From the NCBI RefSeq assembly GCF_003594875.1, contig NZ_QZEY01000001.1:992001-1056000 (forward strand): 64,000 nucleotides of DNA. Direction: 5' to 3'. The notes beneath the pieces are model-generated. The model worked only from the letters and a program-made list of their open reading frames with translations, was not told the origin of the DNA and did not search any database. A program made the position numbers and the translations under genes. The DNA is from Bailinhaonella thermotolerans. GTDB lineage: Bacteria > Actinomycetota > Actinomycetes > Streptosporangiales > Streptosporangiaceae. Position 1 is the stretch's first letter. Each line of letters begins with the position of its first letter. Of the stretch, positions 1 through 8,004 are shown one piece after another.

Positions 1-730
1 GGGCGCCCTGGAGCAGCCGCTTGGTGGCGGTGGCCGCGCCGTGGTCCACGGCGAGCAGCGCGGCGGTCAGGTCGGCGACCGTCGCGTCGAGCTTGTCGCC
101 GGGCACGACGACCTCGGCCAGCCCCAGTTCCCGCGCCTCGTCCGCGCCGACCATGCGCGCGGTGAGGCAGATCTCCAGGGCCCTGGGCAGGCCGACGATG
201 TCCACGAGCGGCTTGGTGCCGGTCAGGTCGGGCACCAGTCCCAGCGCGGGCTCCTTCATGCAGAACCGCGCGTCGTCCGCGAGGACCCGCAGGTCGCAGG
301 CCAGCGCGAGCTGGAAGCCCGCCCCGATGGCGTACCCCTGCACGGCCGCGATCGAGACGATCTCGGGGCGGCGCAGCCACATGAACCCGGCCTGCGCCTC
401 GCCGATCCAGCGCACGAAGGCCTCGTCGTCGCGCTCGGCGCGTTCGGCGGCCTCGAAGAACGACCCCTGCCCGGTCACACCCCCCGGCTCGAACATGCGC
501 AGGTCGATCCCGGAGGAGAACGACGAGCCCTCTCCCCGCACGACCACCACGCGCACGTCCGCGGGCAGGGCCTCGCCGATCCGCGCGAGCCCGAACCAGG
601 TGGCGCCCGTCATCGCGTTGCGCCGCTCCGGTCTGGCCAGCGTCACCGTCGCCACCGGCCCGTCGATGCCGAGCCGCAGCCCCGCTTCGGCGAGCTCACC
701 CGATAGGTCCCGCGAAAGCTCCCCAGACAC
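1..730 (-). CDS. Enoyl-CoA hydratase/isomerase family protein (C-terminus cut by window edge)
   Basis: The minus-strand reading frame from a GTG at 730 runs off the left edge, so about 243 residues are visible and the C-terminus is missing. It has the crotonase-fold pattern: an early ARPERRNAM segment, an oxyanion-loop SSGIDLRMF, and IAAVQGYAIGAGFQLALACD around residue 120. In the usual GGxxELAxxCD block the catalytic Glu position is Gln (GAGFQLALACD), and the second acidic loop reads LGLVPDLTGT, so the exact reaction (hydratase, isomerase or other) is open. The GTG has a GGGAG ribosome site 7 bases upstream. In M. tuberculosis the matching neighbour of the ABC-F gene is an echA-type gene, which supports the family call. 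Role inferred: fatty-acid or related acyl-CoA beta-oxidation in the cytoplasm. Confidence 0.8.
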   Translation of the reverse strand, partial: MSGELSRDLSGELAEAGLRLGIDGPVATVTLARPERRNAMTGATWFGLARIGEALPADVRVVVVRGEGSSFSSGIDLRMFEPGGVTGQGSFFEAAERAERDDEAFVRWIGEAQAGFMWLRRPEIVSIAAVQGYAIGAGFQLALACDLRVLADDARFCMKEPALGLVPDLTGTKPLVDIVGLPRALEICLTARMVGADEARELGLAEVVVPGDKLDATVADLTAALLAVDHGAATATKRLLQGA

Positions 731-859
731 GCCCGCTCCCTTCGCCGTCGTTCCGGCGTACCCGCCGCGCCCGAATCCTATCGGTCATCCCGAATGAGGT
801 TCTAGTACGGCGGGCGCCGGCGACGCGGGGACGGACGGCTGCGGCGCTCCCGGGGGCCT

Positions 860-1075
860 CTAGCGCTTGGACTTGCCGCGGGTCGCTCCCCCACGGCCGC
901 GCAGAGTCACCCCGGACTCGCTGAGGATCCGGTGAACGAAGCCGTAGGAGCGGCCGGTGGCGGCGGCGAGAGCGCGAATGCTCTCACCGGCGGTGTACCG
1001 CTTCTTGAGCTCGGCCGCCAGTTTGTCGCGATCGGCACCGGTCACCCTGGTGCCTTTCTTCAGAGTCTCGGCCAC
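860..1075 (-). CDS. Small helix-turn-helix protein
   Basis: A 71-residue basic protein. After a Lys-rich N-terminus, residues about 15-55 fit a helix-turn-helix of the resolvase/homeodomain-like type (LAAELKKRYTAGESIRALAAATGRSYGFVHRILSESG). It ends in an Arg/Gly/Lys tail (RGRGGATRGKSKR) likely to contact DNA. The GTG start at 1075 is set by GGGAGG 5 bases upstream. Very short HTH proteins of this kind are conserved in actinobacteria; M. tuberculosis has an annotated small regulator (Rv1473A) at the same place beside the ABC-F gene. No effector domain is visible, so its targets are unknown; it could be a nucleoid-associated or local regulator. Confidence 0.75.
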   Translation of the reverse strand: MAETLKKGTRVTGADRDKLAAELKKRYTAGESIRALAAATGRSYGFVHRILSESGVTLRGRGGATRGKSKR

Positions 1076-1189
1076 GAGTACCTCCCGTAGTGCCTGATGT
1101 CCGCAGCGTTACCCACGCCATGATCAGTCATTCCCGCCGGATCGGCTACCTACTGCACGGGAAAAGATCCGTACCCGTCAAAAAACTGA

Positions 1190-2788
1190 TCAGGCAAGTG
1201 CCACCAGATCGGAAAAATCATCACTCCATTGGTCCTCGACTCCGTCAGGAAGCAAGATCACTCGTTCCGGCTGCAGAGCGTCCACGGCGCCCTCGTCGTG
1301 AGTGACGAGGACGATCGCGCCGGTGTAGGACCGGAGAGCGGACAGCACCTGTTCCCGGCTGGCCGGATCCAGGTTGTTGGTGGGCTCGTCGAGCAGCAGG
1401 ACGTTGGCGCTCGACAGGACCAGCGTGGCGAGGGCGAGGCGGGTCTTCTCGCCGCCGGAGAGCACCCCGGCGGGCTTGTCGACGTCGTCTCCCGTGAACA
1501 GGAACGAGCCGAGCACGTTGCGGAGTTCCTGGTCGGTGACGTCGGGCCCGGCGGTGCGCATGTTCTCCAGCACCGTGCGGGCGGGATCCAGGGTCTCGTG
1601 CTCCTGGGCGTAGTAGCCCAGTTTGAGTCCGTGGCCGGGCACGAGCTCGCCCGTGTCGGGCTTCTCGAGGCCGGCGAGCAGGCGCAGCAGGGTGGTCTTG
1701 CCCGCTCCGTTGAGCCCCAGCACCACGACGCGGCTGCCGCGGTCCACGGCCACGTCCACGTCGGTGAAGATCTCCAGTGACCCGTAGGACTTGGACAGCC
1801 CCCGTGCCGTGAGCGGGGTCTTGCCGCACGGCGCGGGCTGCGGGAACCGCAGCTTGGCGACCTTGTCCGCCCGGCGCTCCTCGGTGACGCCGGAGAGCAG
1901 GCGGCGGGCCCGGCGCTCCATGTCCTGCGCCGCCTTCGCCTTGGTGGCCTTGGCCCTCATGCGGTCGGCCTGCGAGAGCAGGGCCGAGGCCTGGCGCTCG
2001 GCGTTCGCGCGCTCCCGCTTGCGACGCCGCTCGTCGGTCTCCCGCTGGGTCAGGTACGCCTGCCAGCCCACGTTGTAAGTGTCGATCACAGAACGGTTCG
2101 CGTCGAGATGGAGGACGCGGTTGACCGTCGCGTCAAGAAGGGACACATCGTGACTGATGACGACCAAGCCGCCCTGATGGGAGCGCAAAAAATCACGAAG
2201 CCACCCGATGGAGTCCTGATCGAGGTGGTTTGTGGGCTCGTCGAGCAGCAAGGTCTCGGACGCGGAGAACAGGATGCGGGCCAGTTCGACCCGCCGGCGC
2301 TGCCCGCCCGACAGGGTGCCGAGGGGCTGGCCGAGCACCCGGTCGGGCAGCCCGAGGCTGGAGGCGATGGAGGCGGCCTCGGACTCGGCGGCGTATCCGC
2401 CGAGCACGTGGAGCTGGTCCTCCAGCCGCCCGTAGGCCCGCACGGCGCGGTCCCGCGTGCGCGTGTCGCTCGACGACATGCCCTCCTCGGCCGCGCGCAG
2501 GTCCCTGAGCACGGCGTCCAGGCCGCGGGCGGACAGGATGCGGTCGCGGGCGAGCACGTCGAGGTCGCCGGTGCGGGGGTCCTGCGGCAGGTAGCCGACG
2601 CTGCCGGTGCGGGTCACGGTGCCGGCCGCGGGGATGCCCTCACCCGCGAGCACCTTGCACAGCGTCGTCTTGCCCGCGCCGTTGCGGCCCACGAGGCCGA
2701 TGCGGTCGCCGGGGTTGACCCGGAACGACGCCCCTTCGATGAGCAGCCGCGATCCGGCGCGCAGCTCGATGTCCTGAGCAATGATCAT
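1190..2788 (-). CDS. ABC-F family ATPase
   Basis: A 532-residue protein with two ABC cassettes and no membrane segments. Cassette 1 has Walker A GRNGAGKTT near residue 36, signature LSGGQ near 160 and Walker B LLLDEPTNHLD near 185. Cassette 2 has Walker A GLNGAGKTT near 350, signature LSGGE near 440 and LLLDEPTNNLD near 465. Between them lies a charged, Arg/Lys/Ala-rich helical linker (about 240-310), the ABC-F interdomain linker that reaches the ribosomal P site. ABC-F proteins act on the ribosome as translation factors or antibiotic-protection factors; nothing visible decides between these, and no leader peptide with drug-responsive structure was recognised upstream. The neighbour at 3097-3735 is a peptidyl-tRNA hydrolase-like release factor, consistent with a ribosome-linked job. 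Confidence 0.9.
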   Translation of the reverse strand: MIIAQDIELRAGSRLLIEGASFRVNPGDRIGLVGRNGAGKTTLCKVLAGEGIPAAGTVTRTGSVGYLPQDPRTGDLDVLARDRILSARGLDAVLRDLRAAEEGMSSSDTRTRDRAVRAYGRLEDQLHVLGGYAAESEAASIASSLGLPDRVLGQPLGTLSGGQRRRVELARILFSASETLLLDEPTNHLDQDSIGWLRDFLRSHQGGLVVISHDVSLLDATVNRVLHLDANRSVIDTYNVGWQAYLTQRETDERRRKRERANAERQASALLSQADRMRAKATKAKAAQDMERRARRLLSGVTEERRADKVAKLRFPQPAPCGKTPLTARGLSKSYGSLEIFTDVDVAVDRGSRVVVLGLNGAGKTTLLRLLAGLEKPDTGELVPGHGLKLGYYAQEHETLDPARTVLENMRTAGPDVTDQELRNVLGSFLFTGDDVDKPAGVLSGGEKTRLALATLVLSSANVLLLDEPTNNLDPASREQVLSALRSYTGAIVLVTHDEGAVDALQPERVILLPDGVEDQWSDDFSDLVALA

Positions 2789-3096
2789 GGTGAGGAGGCT
2801 CCCGGGGAACAGGGATCGACAGGGACGGAAGCGGCCGGGGGCGGCCGGGGTCGATCAATCGGGAGCAGACATGCCGATCAGTCTACGCGCTCCCCCGCGA
2901 CCTCCGGCAACAGGATTGTCACCCTTCGGCACCACCCCGCCCGCCACCTGGGGGCCCGTACGGCGGCGCGGGCGCCCTCCCCGGCCTCCCCGGCCTCCGC
3001 GGCCTCCGCGCCGGACGGGCCGGGCGTACGGCGGGGCGGCGGCGGAGGCCGTACGGCCGGGGGCGGGGCGCGAGCCGTACCGGGCGGGCCGGGCGG
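2789..3096. other. Non-coding gap between ABC-F and acVLRF1 genes
   Basis: 308 bases with no convincing gene. It should hold the ABC-F promoter. Around 2977-3012 there are short tandem repeats of a 9-base GGCCTCCCC/GGCCTCCGC unit, and 3025-3055 forms a hairpin listed separately as a terminator. Confidence 0.6.
3025..3055 (-). terminator. Putative terminator of the acVLRF1 gene (CGTACGGC arms)
   Basis: An inverted repeat, CGTACGGC at 3025-3032 and GCCGTACG at 3048-3055, with a 15-base loop, lies 41 bases past the stop codon of the peptidyl-tRNA hydrolase gene. No T-run follows, as is usual for actinomycete hairpins. Confidence 0.5.
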
Positions 3097-3735
3097 TCAG
3101 GCGGGTTCGACGAGTCGGACGCGGACGGCGCGGAAGGCGTCGGGGGTCCGCTGGAGCACGGCGAGGCGGGGGTCGGGGACGGGCAGGAAGGGCCCGGTCT
3201 CCAGGGCGAAGAGCGGGGCCAGCCGCCGGTCCTCGCGCAGGGCGTCCACGGCGCGACGGTCGCCGCCCAGGACGACCCCGTCCAGGCCGGGGACGCGGGG
3301 CAGCAGGACGCGCGCGGCCACGTCGGCGGCGTCGCCCAGCGCCTCGGCGGCCTGCTTGTCCCTGCGGCGGGCGAACCGCTGCTGCGACCAGCCCCCGGCG
3401 GCGCTGCGGCCGTGGACGAGCCGCGCCCCCACCTTGGAGGCGACGAGGCGCGTCCCCTCGAAGACCCCGGCGGCGTATCCGCCGAGCCGTACCAGCAGCA
3501 CGCCGGCGCGGCGGTCGGCCAGCGCGTGCGCGACCAGATCGCCGCCGGTCAGCGGCGGGAACGGCACGTGGCACTCGGCCACCGCCCCGTCGGCGGCGGT
3601 CAGCCGGACCACGTCCGGCCCGGTCTCGCGGGTCACCGCCCCGTGGCGCTCGGCGAACCCGTCCAGCCAGCGGCGCAGCCGCTCGGGCGCGACGTCGATC
3701 CAGTACCCGCCCCCCGCGGCGGGCCGTCGTGTCAT
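3097..3735 (-). CDS. acVLRF1-type peptidyl-tRNA hydrolase (actinobacterial Vms1-like release factor)
   Basis: A 212-residue protein matching the actinobacterial VLRF1 family, relatives of eukaryotic Vms1/ANKZF1 and of the eRF1 middle domain. The diagnostic segment is near residue 127: HGRSAAGGWSQQRFARRRDKQ, the loop equivalent to the GxxQ-type catalytic loop followed by the basic RRxKQ helix. The family is proposed to cleave peptidyl-tRNA on stalled ribosomal subunits, freeing the nascent chain. Its placement beside an ABC-F ATPase fits a ribosome-quality-control function; that link is inference. The start is ATG at 3735, with AGGGTCC upstream. Downstream on the same strand is the predicted terminator at 3025-3055. 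Confidence 0.85.
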   Translation of the reverse strand: MTRRPAAGGGYWIDVAPERLRRWLDGFAERHGAVTRETGPDVVRLTAADGAVAECHVPFPPLTGGDLVAHALADRRAGVLLVRLGGYAAGVFEGTRLVASKVGARLVHGRSAAGGWSQQRFARRRDKQAAEALGDAADVAARVLLPRVPGLDGVVLGGDRRAVDALREDRRLAPLFALETGPFLPVPDPRLAVLQRTPDAFRAVRVRLVEPA

Positions 3736-4305
3736 GCCAGGACCCTAACGAGCCGCCCCGGTCCCCGCGAACCCGCCTCGGCCCGCGCCGCCGGCGCCCG
3801 GGCTCCCGGTCCCCGGCGGGACGCGCCCCCGTTCCCCGGCGGGAGTTCCCGGCGGGACACGCTCCCGGCTCCGGGCGGGACGCCCTCGGGGACCGGCACG
3901 ACGGCGATCGGGAACGGAACCGGACGCCATTCTCCGCGGGACCTACCGCCCTATATAGCCAAGCGAATGCCGTTGATTCCGGTATCCACATCTCCGCGAC
4001 GGTCGTACAGAAAGAAGTAGATAGCCCGAAAAGCGAGCGGAAGAACGCCCGAAATCAAGCCGGCGACGCGAATACCTCTTTCCGCGAAATCGGCGGCGGA
4101 CTCGCGCGTGACGAGAGGGCCTCCTTTCGCCTCCCCCGTCCCCGTTTCGCGCACGAGCGGGCCGTACGGAACCGTCACCGGGGGGCACAGTCCGAGATGC
4201 CGGAACGCAAGAGACGCGGGGTGACAGAAGACGCCCTCGACACCGATCGTGTCCGCTCGTTTACTCCTTGTGTCGGCATCCGCCCCCCTTCCCCCAGGAG
4301 GTCAC
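3736..4305. other. Intergenic stretch with repeated CCCGGCGGGA motifs and a possible small ORF
   Basis: 570 bases between the acVLRF1 start and the secreted-protein gene. At 3815-3890 the motif CCCGGCGGGA recurs about four times. Beyond 3940 the composition becomes less GC-rich and holds a candidate small minus-strand ORF (3951-4178, listed separately). The last 100 bases must contain the promoter of the secreted-protein gene. Confidence 0.55.
3951..4178 (-). CDS. Possible small hypothetical protein
   Basis: A 75-codon frame from GTG at 4178. I do not recognise it. Its second half has a hydrophobic segment (VAGLISGVLPLAFRAIYFFLY) that could span the membrane once. Codon use has more A/T in third positions than its neighbours, and no good ribosome site precedes the GTG. 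An AAAGGAGG sits inside the frame but is not followed by an in-frame start. It may be a real, recently acquired small gene or a chance frame in AT-richer DNA. Confidence 0.3.
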   Translation of the reverse strand: MTVPYGPLVRETGTGEAKGGPLVTRESAADFAERGIRVAGLISGVLPLAFRAIYFFLYDRRGDVDTGINGIRLAI

Positions 4306-4671
4306 ATGCGCACCCCCCGCGTCGCGCTCGCTCTCGCGCTCGCCATGGTCGGCACCGGCGCCGTCGCCGCCACCGCCCAGGCCCAGGGCTCCCCCGCGCC
4401 GGCCCGGCAGTCCATGACCGCCCGGGCCGCGATCCCCGGCTACCAGGTCGTGACGCTCCCCAACCTGAACGTGCCCAACTTCCAGCGGCGCACGGTCTTC
4501 TGCCCGGCGGGCAAGGTCGCCATCGGCGGCGGCGCGGAGGCGCAGGGCCCGAACGCCGTCCTGGTCGGCTCCTTCCCCTCGGGGAACAACGGCTGGATCG
4601 GCCTCGGCCGCCAGATCGGGGCCGGCGACGTCGGGATCAGCGTCTACGTCATCTGCGCGAACCTCTCCTAG
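4306..4671 (+). CDS. Small secreted protein of unknown function
   Basis: A 121-residue exported protein. ATG 4306 is fixed by a strong AGGAGGT six bases upstream; an upstream in-frame start lacks one. Residues 1-26 are a Sec signal peptide (hydrophobic ALALALAMVG core, AxA cleavage site AQA). The mature part is about 95 residues with two cysteines (about 66 and 117) likely to form a disulfide, and a CPAGKVAIGGGA segment. That motif recurs in uncharacterised secreted actinobacterial and cyanobacterial proteins. It stands alone, followed by a strong hairpin, so it is probably monocistronic. No enzymatic residues are recognisable. Confidence 0.8.
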   Translation: MRTPRVALALALAMVGTGAVAATAQAQGSPAPARQSMTARAAIPGYQVVTLPNLNVPNFQRRTVFCPAGKVAIGGGAEAQGPNAVLVGSFPSGNNGWIGLGRQIGAGDVGISVYVICANLS

Positions 4672-4693
4672 CCGCCTCCGGGCGCGCGGCGAC

Positions 4694-4725
4694 GGGCGCG
4701 GCCTCCCGCACGGGGGGCCGCGCCC
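4694..4725 (+). terminator. Terminator of the secreted-protein gene
   Basis: GGGCGCGGCC at 4694-4703 pairs perfectly with GGCCGCGCCC at 4716-4725 around a 12-base loop, starting 23 bases after the stop codon. Confidence 0.75.
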
Positions 4726-4822
4726 TCACGCGACGGGCCCCCCTCCCGCACGACGTGCCCCGCGCCCCCTCACCCACAAAGGGCCCCGCGCCTGCCGCGG
4801 TCCGCGGCCTGGCGGGAGCGGG

Positions 4823-5668
4823 TCAGGCGGTCAGGACGCGCAGGCCGGTGCGGGTGAGGCGCGAGAGCGCCTCGGACGTGGCCTCGTCGGCCGGGAGGTA
4901 CGCGAGGACGCGCTGCCCGTCGGGGTCGGGCAGGGCCAGGCTCTCGTAGGCCAGGCGCAGGTCCCCGGCCTCGGGGTGGGACCAGCGCTCGACGCCGGAG
5001 CCACGGGCGAGCGCGGCGGAGCCCGCCAGCCGGCCGGAGAACTCCGCGCCGCCCGCGGCGGTCAGCTCGGCCGCCAGGGCCTCGAAGTACGGGTCGCCGG
5101 GGCCGCAGGCGTCCCGGAACCCGGCGGCGAGCGAGTCGGCCACGCGGTCCCAGTCGGGGAAGGCGTCCCGGGCCCGCGGGTCGGTGAAGACGTAACGGAC
5201 CAGGTTGGGTGGCTCGCCCTCCAGCATCCCCAGCGGCCCGGCCAGGCGCTCCCAGGCGCTCGTGGCGGCCAGCACGTCGCCCAGCCGGTTGAGCACGACG
5301 GCGGGGGCGGGCTCCAGCCCGCGCAGCAGGGCCAGGACGGTGGGCCGGGCGGCCGACGCCGGGGGCGCGGCCAGGCGGCACAGGGGGACGGCCTCCGAGG
5401 CGTCGGACAGCCGCCACAGGCGCTCGCGCTCCTCGGGGGACAGGCGCAGGGCCTGGGCGAGCGCCGCCCGCACGTGCGTGGACGGGCTGCGGTCGCGCCC
5501 CTGCTCCAGCCGGATCAGGTACTCCACGCTGATCCCGGCCAGGGTGGCCAGCTCGGACCGGCGCAGCCCGGGCGTGCGCCGCCGCGGGCCCACCGGCAGC
5601 CCGGCCTCGGCGGGCGTGACGGCCTCGCGCCGCGCGCGCAGGAACTTCCCCAGCTCGTTGTCGCTCAC
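4823..5668 (-). CDS. XRE-family regulator with MmyB-like ligand-binding domain
   Basis: A 281-residue transcription factor. Residues about 5-75 form the Cro/C1 HTH with the hallmark RRTPGLRRSELATLAGISVEYLIRLEQGRDRSPS of this actinobacterial subfamily. Residues about 100-270 form an MmyB-like PAS-fold domain known in relatives to bind fatty-acid-type ligands. GTG 5668 is the start. It is divergent from the NADPH-dependent FMN reductase gene at 5855, with a 186-base shared region. This family commonly sits divergent to the reductase or dehydrogenase it controls, so regulation of that gene is likely but inferred. Confidence 0.88.
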   Translation of the reverse strand: MSDNELGKFLRARREAVTPAEAGLPVGPRRRTPGLRRSELATLAGISVEYLIRLEQGRDRSPSTHVRAALAQALRLSPEERERLWRLSDASEAVPLCRLAAPPASAARPTVLALLRGLEPAPAVVLNRLGDVLAATSAWERLAGPLGMLEGEPPNLVRYVFTDPRARDAFPDWDRVADSLAAGFRDACGPGDPYFEALAAELTAAGGAEFSGRLAGSAALARGSGVERWSHPEAGDLRLAYESLALPDPDGQRVLAYLPADEATSEALSRLTRTGLRVLTA

Positions 5669-5854
5669 GGCGCGAGTCTACGAGCGCGGCCCGCCGCCGA
5701 TCGTGGCCCTCCCGCTAACACCCTCGTCGTGGCCTCCCTCCGCCGCCCGCGGCCCGGCACCGTGGTCATCGGCCGCCCCGGTTCCGCGCCGCGGGCCCGG
5801 CGGCTCCGTTCGCACGACGATCCGTACCGGAATCGCACCAGGAGGAGTACCCCC

Positions 5855-6463
5855 ATGTCCGAGCAGAGGCTCAAGCTCGCGGTGATCGTGGCCAGCGTCC
5901 GGGAGGGCCGCTTCGGCCCGGTGGTGGCCGACTGGTTCCTCGGCCGGGCGCGCCATCACGACGGCTTCGAGCTCGACGTCATCGACCTGGCCGACGTGCC
6001 GCTGCCGCACACCCTTCCGGCGGACCTCCGCCACCTGTCCCTGCTGGAGAACCGTCCCCCGGAGCTGGCGGCCGTCGGCGAGCGACTCGCGGCGGCGGAC
6101 GCGTTCGTCATCGTCACCCCCGAATACAACCGGGGCGTCCCGGCGGCGCTCAAGCACTTCCTGGACTGGCACTACGCCCCCTGGCGGGCCAAGGCCGTCG
6201 GCTTCGTCTCCTACGGGGCGATCAGCGGCGGCCTGCGCGCCGTCGAGCAGCTCCGGCTCGTCTTCGGCGAGCTGCGCGCCGTCACCGTCCGCGACAGCGT
6301 CAGCTTCCCCGAGTGCTGGAACCGCTTCGGGCCCGACGGTCTCCCCCTGGACCGGCCGGGCTCGGAGGGCGCGGCGAAGGTCATGCTCGACGACCTCGCC
6401 TGGTGGGCCACCGCCCTGCGCACCGCCCGTGAGGCCACGCCGTACGCCCCCGACCTGCCCTGA
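5855..6463 (+). CDS. NADPH-dependent FMN reductase / NAD(P)H oxidoreductase
   Basis: A 202-residue flavodoxin-fold protein. The phosphate-binding loop for FMN is near residues 12-18 (VASVREGRFGPVVADWF), and the flavin-contacting block FVIVTPEYNRGVPAALKHFLDW is near residue 87, both typical of the NADPH-dependent FMN reductase/azoreductase family. ATG 5855 follows an excellent AGGAGGAG. The role is probably quinone, flavin or azo reduction in the cytoplasm. The gene is divergent from an XRE/MmyB regulator, suggesting induction by a small ligand. No partner oxygenase is adjacent. Confidence 0.88.
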   Translation: MSEQRLKLAVIVASVREGRFGPVVADWFLGRARHHDGFELDVIDLADVPLPHTLPADLRHLSLLENRPPELAAVGERLAAADAFVIVTPEYNRGVPAALKHFLDWHYAPWRAKAVGFVSYGAISGGLRAVEQLRLVFGELRAVTVRDSVSFPECWNRFGPDGLPLDRPGSEGAAKVMLDDLAWWATALRTAREATPYAPDLP

Positions 6464-6683
6464 CGGCCGGGGGGCAGGGCGGGCTCCCGCGCCCCGCGCC
6501 CATGCCGTACGGCGGCGCGGCCCGCGAGCGGGGGGCGGACCGGGGACGACGACCGGTTGCGGCCGTGGAAGCCGGGGAGCATCCGGCGGGGGCGAACTTC
6601 GCGGCGGGCGCATTCCGGGCGTCGGCGCTCGAACCGGGCGCGACCGGTGGCCTCCGCCCGGGGCGGGGCGCTATCAAGGGGGC

Positions 6684-7967
6684 ATGGAGAACGCTCCGAA
6701 CCGGCGGGCCGTCCTGGGCGGGGGCCTGCTCGCCGTGGCGGCGGGCCCGGCCGCCGCGTGCTCGGCCCGGTCCCCGCGCCCGTCCTTCGATCCCGGGGAC
6801 TGGGAGTCGGTGCGGTCGCAGTTCCCCCTGGACCGGTCGCTGGCGCACTTCGCGGCGTTCGCGCTGGCGCCCCACCTGGAGCCGGTCCGGCGGGCCGTCG
6901 AGCGGCACCGCGCCGGCCTGGACCGGGACACCGCCGGATACCTGGAGGAAGACCACGAGGGGCCGGTGTTCGAGGCCGCCGAGGAGTACCTCGGCGCGAG
7001 CCCCGGCGAGGTCGCCCTGACCGACAGCACCACCATGGGCCTGGGCCTGCTGTACGGCGGGCTGCGGCTGCGCCCGGGGCAGGAGGTGCTGACCACCGAG
7101 CACGACTTCTACGCCACCCACGAGTCGCTGCGGCTGACCGGCCACCCGGTGCGCCGCGTCGCGCTGTACGGCGACCCCGCGCGCGCCTCCGCCGACGAGA
7201 TCGTGTCGCGGCTGCGCGCCGCCGTACGGCCGGCCACGCGGGTCGTGGCGATCACCTGGGTGCACTCGGGCACGGGGGTCAAGCTGCCGGTGCGCGCGAT
7301 CGCGGACATGCTGGCCGAGGCGAACCGGGGGCGGGACGAGGCCGACCGGGCGCTGCTGTGCGTGGACGGGGTGCACGGGCTGGGCGCGGAGGCGGCGGCC
7401 GTGGCCTCCCTGGGCTGCGACTTCTTCTCCTCCGGCACGCACAAGTGGCTGTTCGGGCCGCGCGGCACCGGCGTGCTGTGGGGCAGGGAGGCCGCCTGGA
7501 GCGCGGTGCGGCCGGTGATCCCGAGCTTCTCCGGCGCGGGCTTCGCCGGCTGGCTGGGCGGCACCGAGCCGAAGGGGGCGCCCGGACGGCTGGCCACGCC
7601 GGGCGGCTACCACTCGTTCGAGCACCGCTGGGCGCTGCGGGAGGCGTTCGAGTTCCACCGGGCGATCGGGCGGGAGCGGGTCGCCGCCCGCGTCGGCGAG
7701 CAGGCCACCCGGCTGAAGGAGGGCCTGGCCGGGGTGCGCGGCGTGCGCCTGGTGACGCCGCGCGACCCGGCCCTGTCCGCCGGGCTCGTGTGCTGCGAGG
7801 TCCCCGGCCGGGACCCCGGCGCGGTGGTCTCGCTCCTGCGGCGCGAGCACCGGATCGTCGCGGGCGTCACGCCGTACGCCCGCCGGCTGGTCCGCTTCGG
7901 CCCGGGCCTGCCGACGACCCCGCGGCAGGTGGACCAGGTGGTCAAGGCCATGGCCGCCCTCGTGTGA
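6684..7967 (+). CDS. Aminotransferase class V-fold PLP enzyme with Tat lipoprotein signal
   Basis: A 427-residue PLP-dependent protein of the class V fold (isopenicillin N epimerase/cysteine desulfurase-like). The PLP lysine is Lys254 in SSGTHKWLFGPRGTG; the conserved LCVDGVHGLG, with the pyridine-binding Asp, lies about 25 residues earlier. Unusually, the N-terminus reads MENAPNRRAVLGGGLLAVAAG and then PAAACS. This is a twin-arginine motif (NRRAVLG), a hydrophobic core and a lipobox ending at Cys26, so the enzyme should be folded with its cofactor, exported by Tat and lipid-anchored outside. Substrate unknown. The gene stands alone, with no strong ribosome site beyond AAGGGGGC before ATG 6684. 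Confidence 0.85.
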   Translation: MENAPNRRAVLGGGLLAVAAGPAAACSARSPRPSFDPGDWESVRSQFPLDRSLAHFAAFALAPHLEPVRRAVERHRAGLDRDTAGYLEEDHEGPVFEAAEEYLGASPGEVALTDSTTMGLGLLYGGLRLRPGQEVLTTEHDFYATHESLRLTGHPVRRVALYGDPARASADEIVSRLRAAVRPATRVVAITWVHSGTGVKLPVRAIADMLAEANRGRDEADRALLCVDGVHGLGAEAAAVASLGCDFFSSGTHKWLFGPRGTGVLWGREAAWSAVRPVIPSFSGAGFAGWLGGTEPKGAPGRLATPGGYHSFEHRWALREAFEFHRAIGRERVAARVGEQATRLKEGLAGVRGVRLVTPRDPALSAGLVCCEVPGRDPGAVVSLLRREHRIVAGVTPYARRLVRFGPGLPTTPRQVDQVVKAMAALV

Positions 7968-8004
7968 GCCACAGGCGGGCGGGCGCCGCAGGAGGGGCCG
8001 GGGC

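Noticed and set aside
41-706. Plus-strand open frames over the enoyl-CoA hydratase
   Set aside because: High GC keeps antisense frames open; only the minus-strand frame shows crotonase motifs and a ribosome site.
1193-1240. Intrinsic terminator at the T-run after the ABC-F gene
   Set aside because: TTTTTT is present on the minus strand, but no adequate stem precedes it.
2781-4949. A 722-codon plus-strand frame across three genes
   Set aside because: Arg/Pro-rich composition with no domains, and it overlaps the acVLRF1 gene and the secreted-protein gene in the wrong frame.
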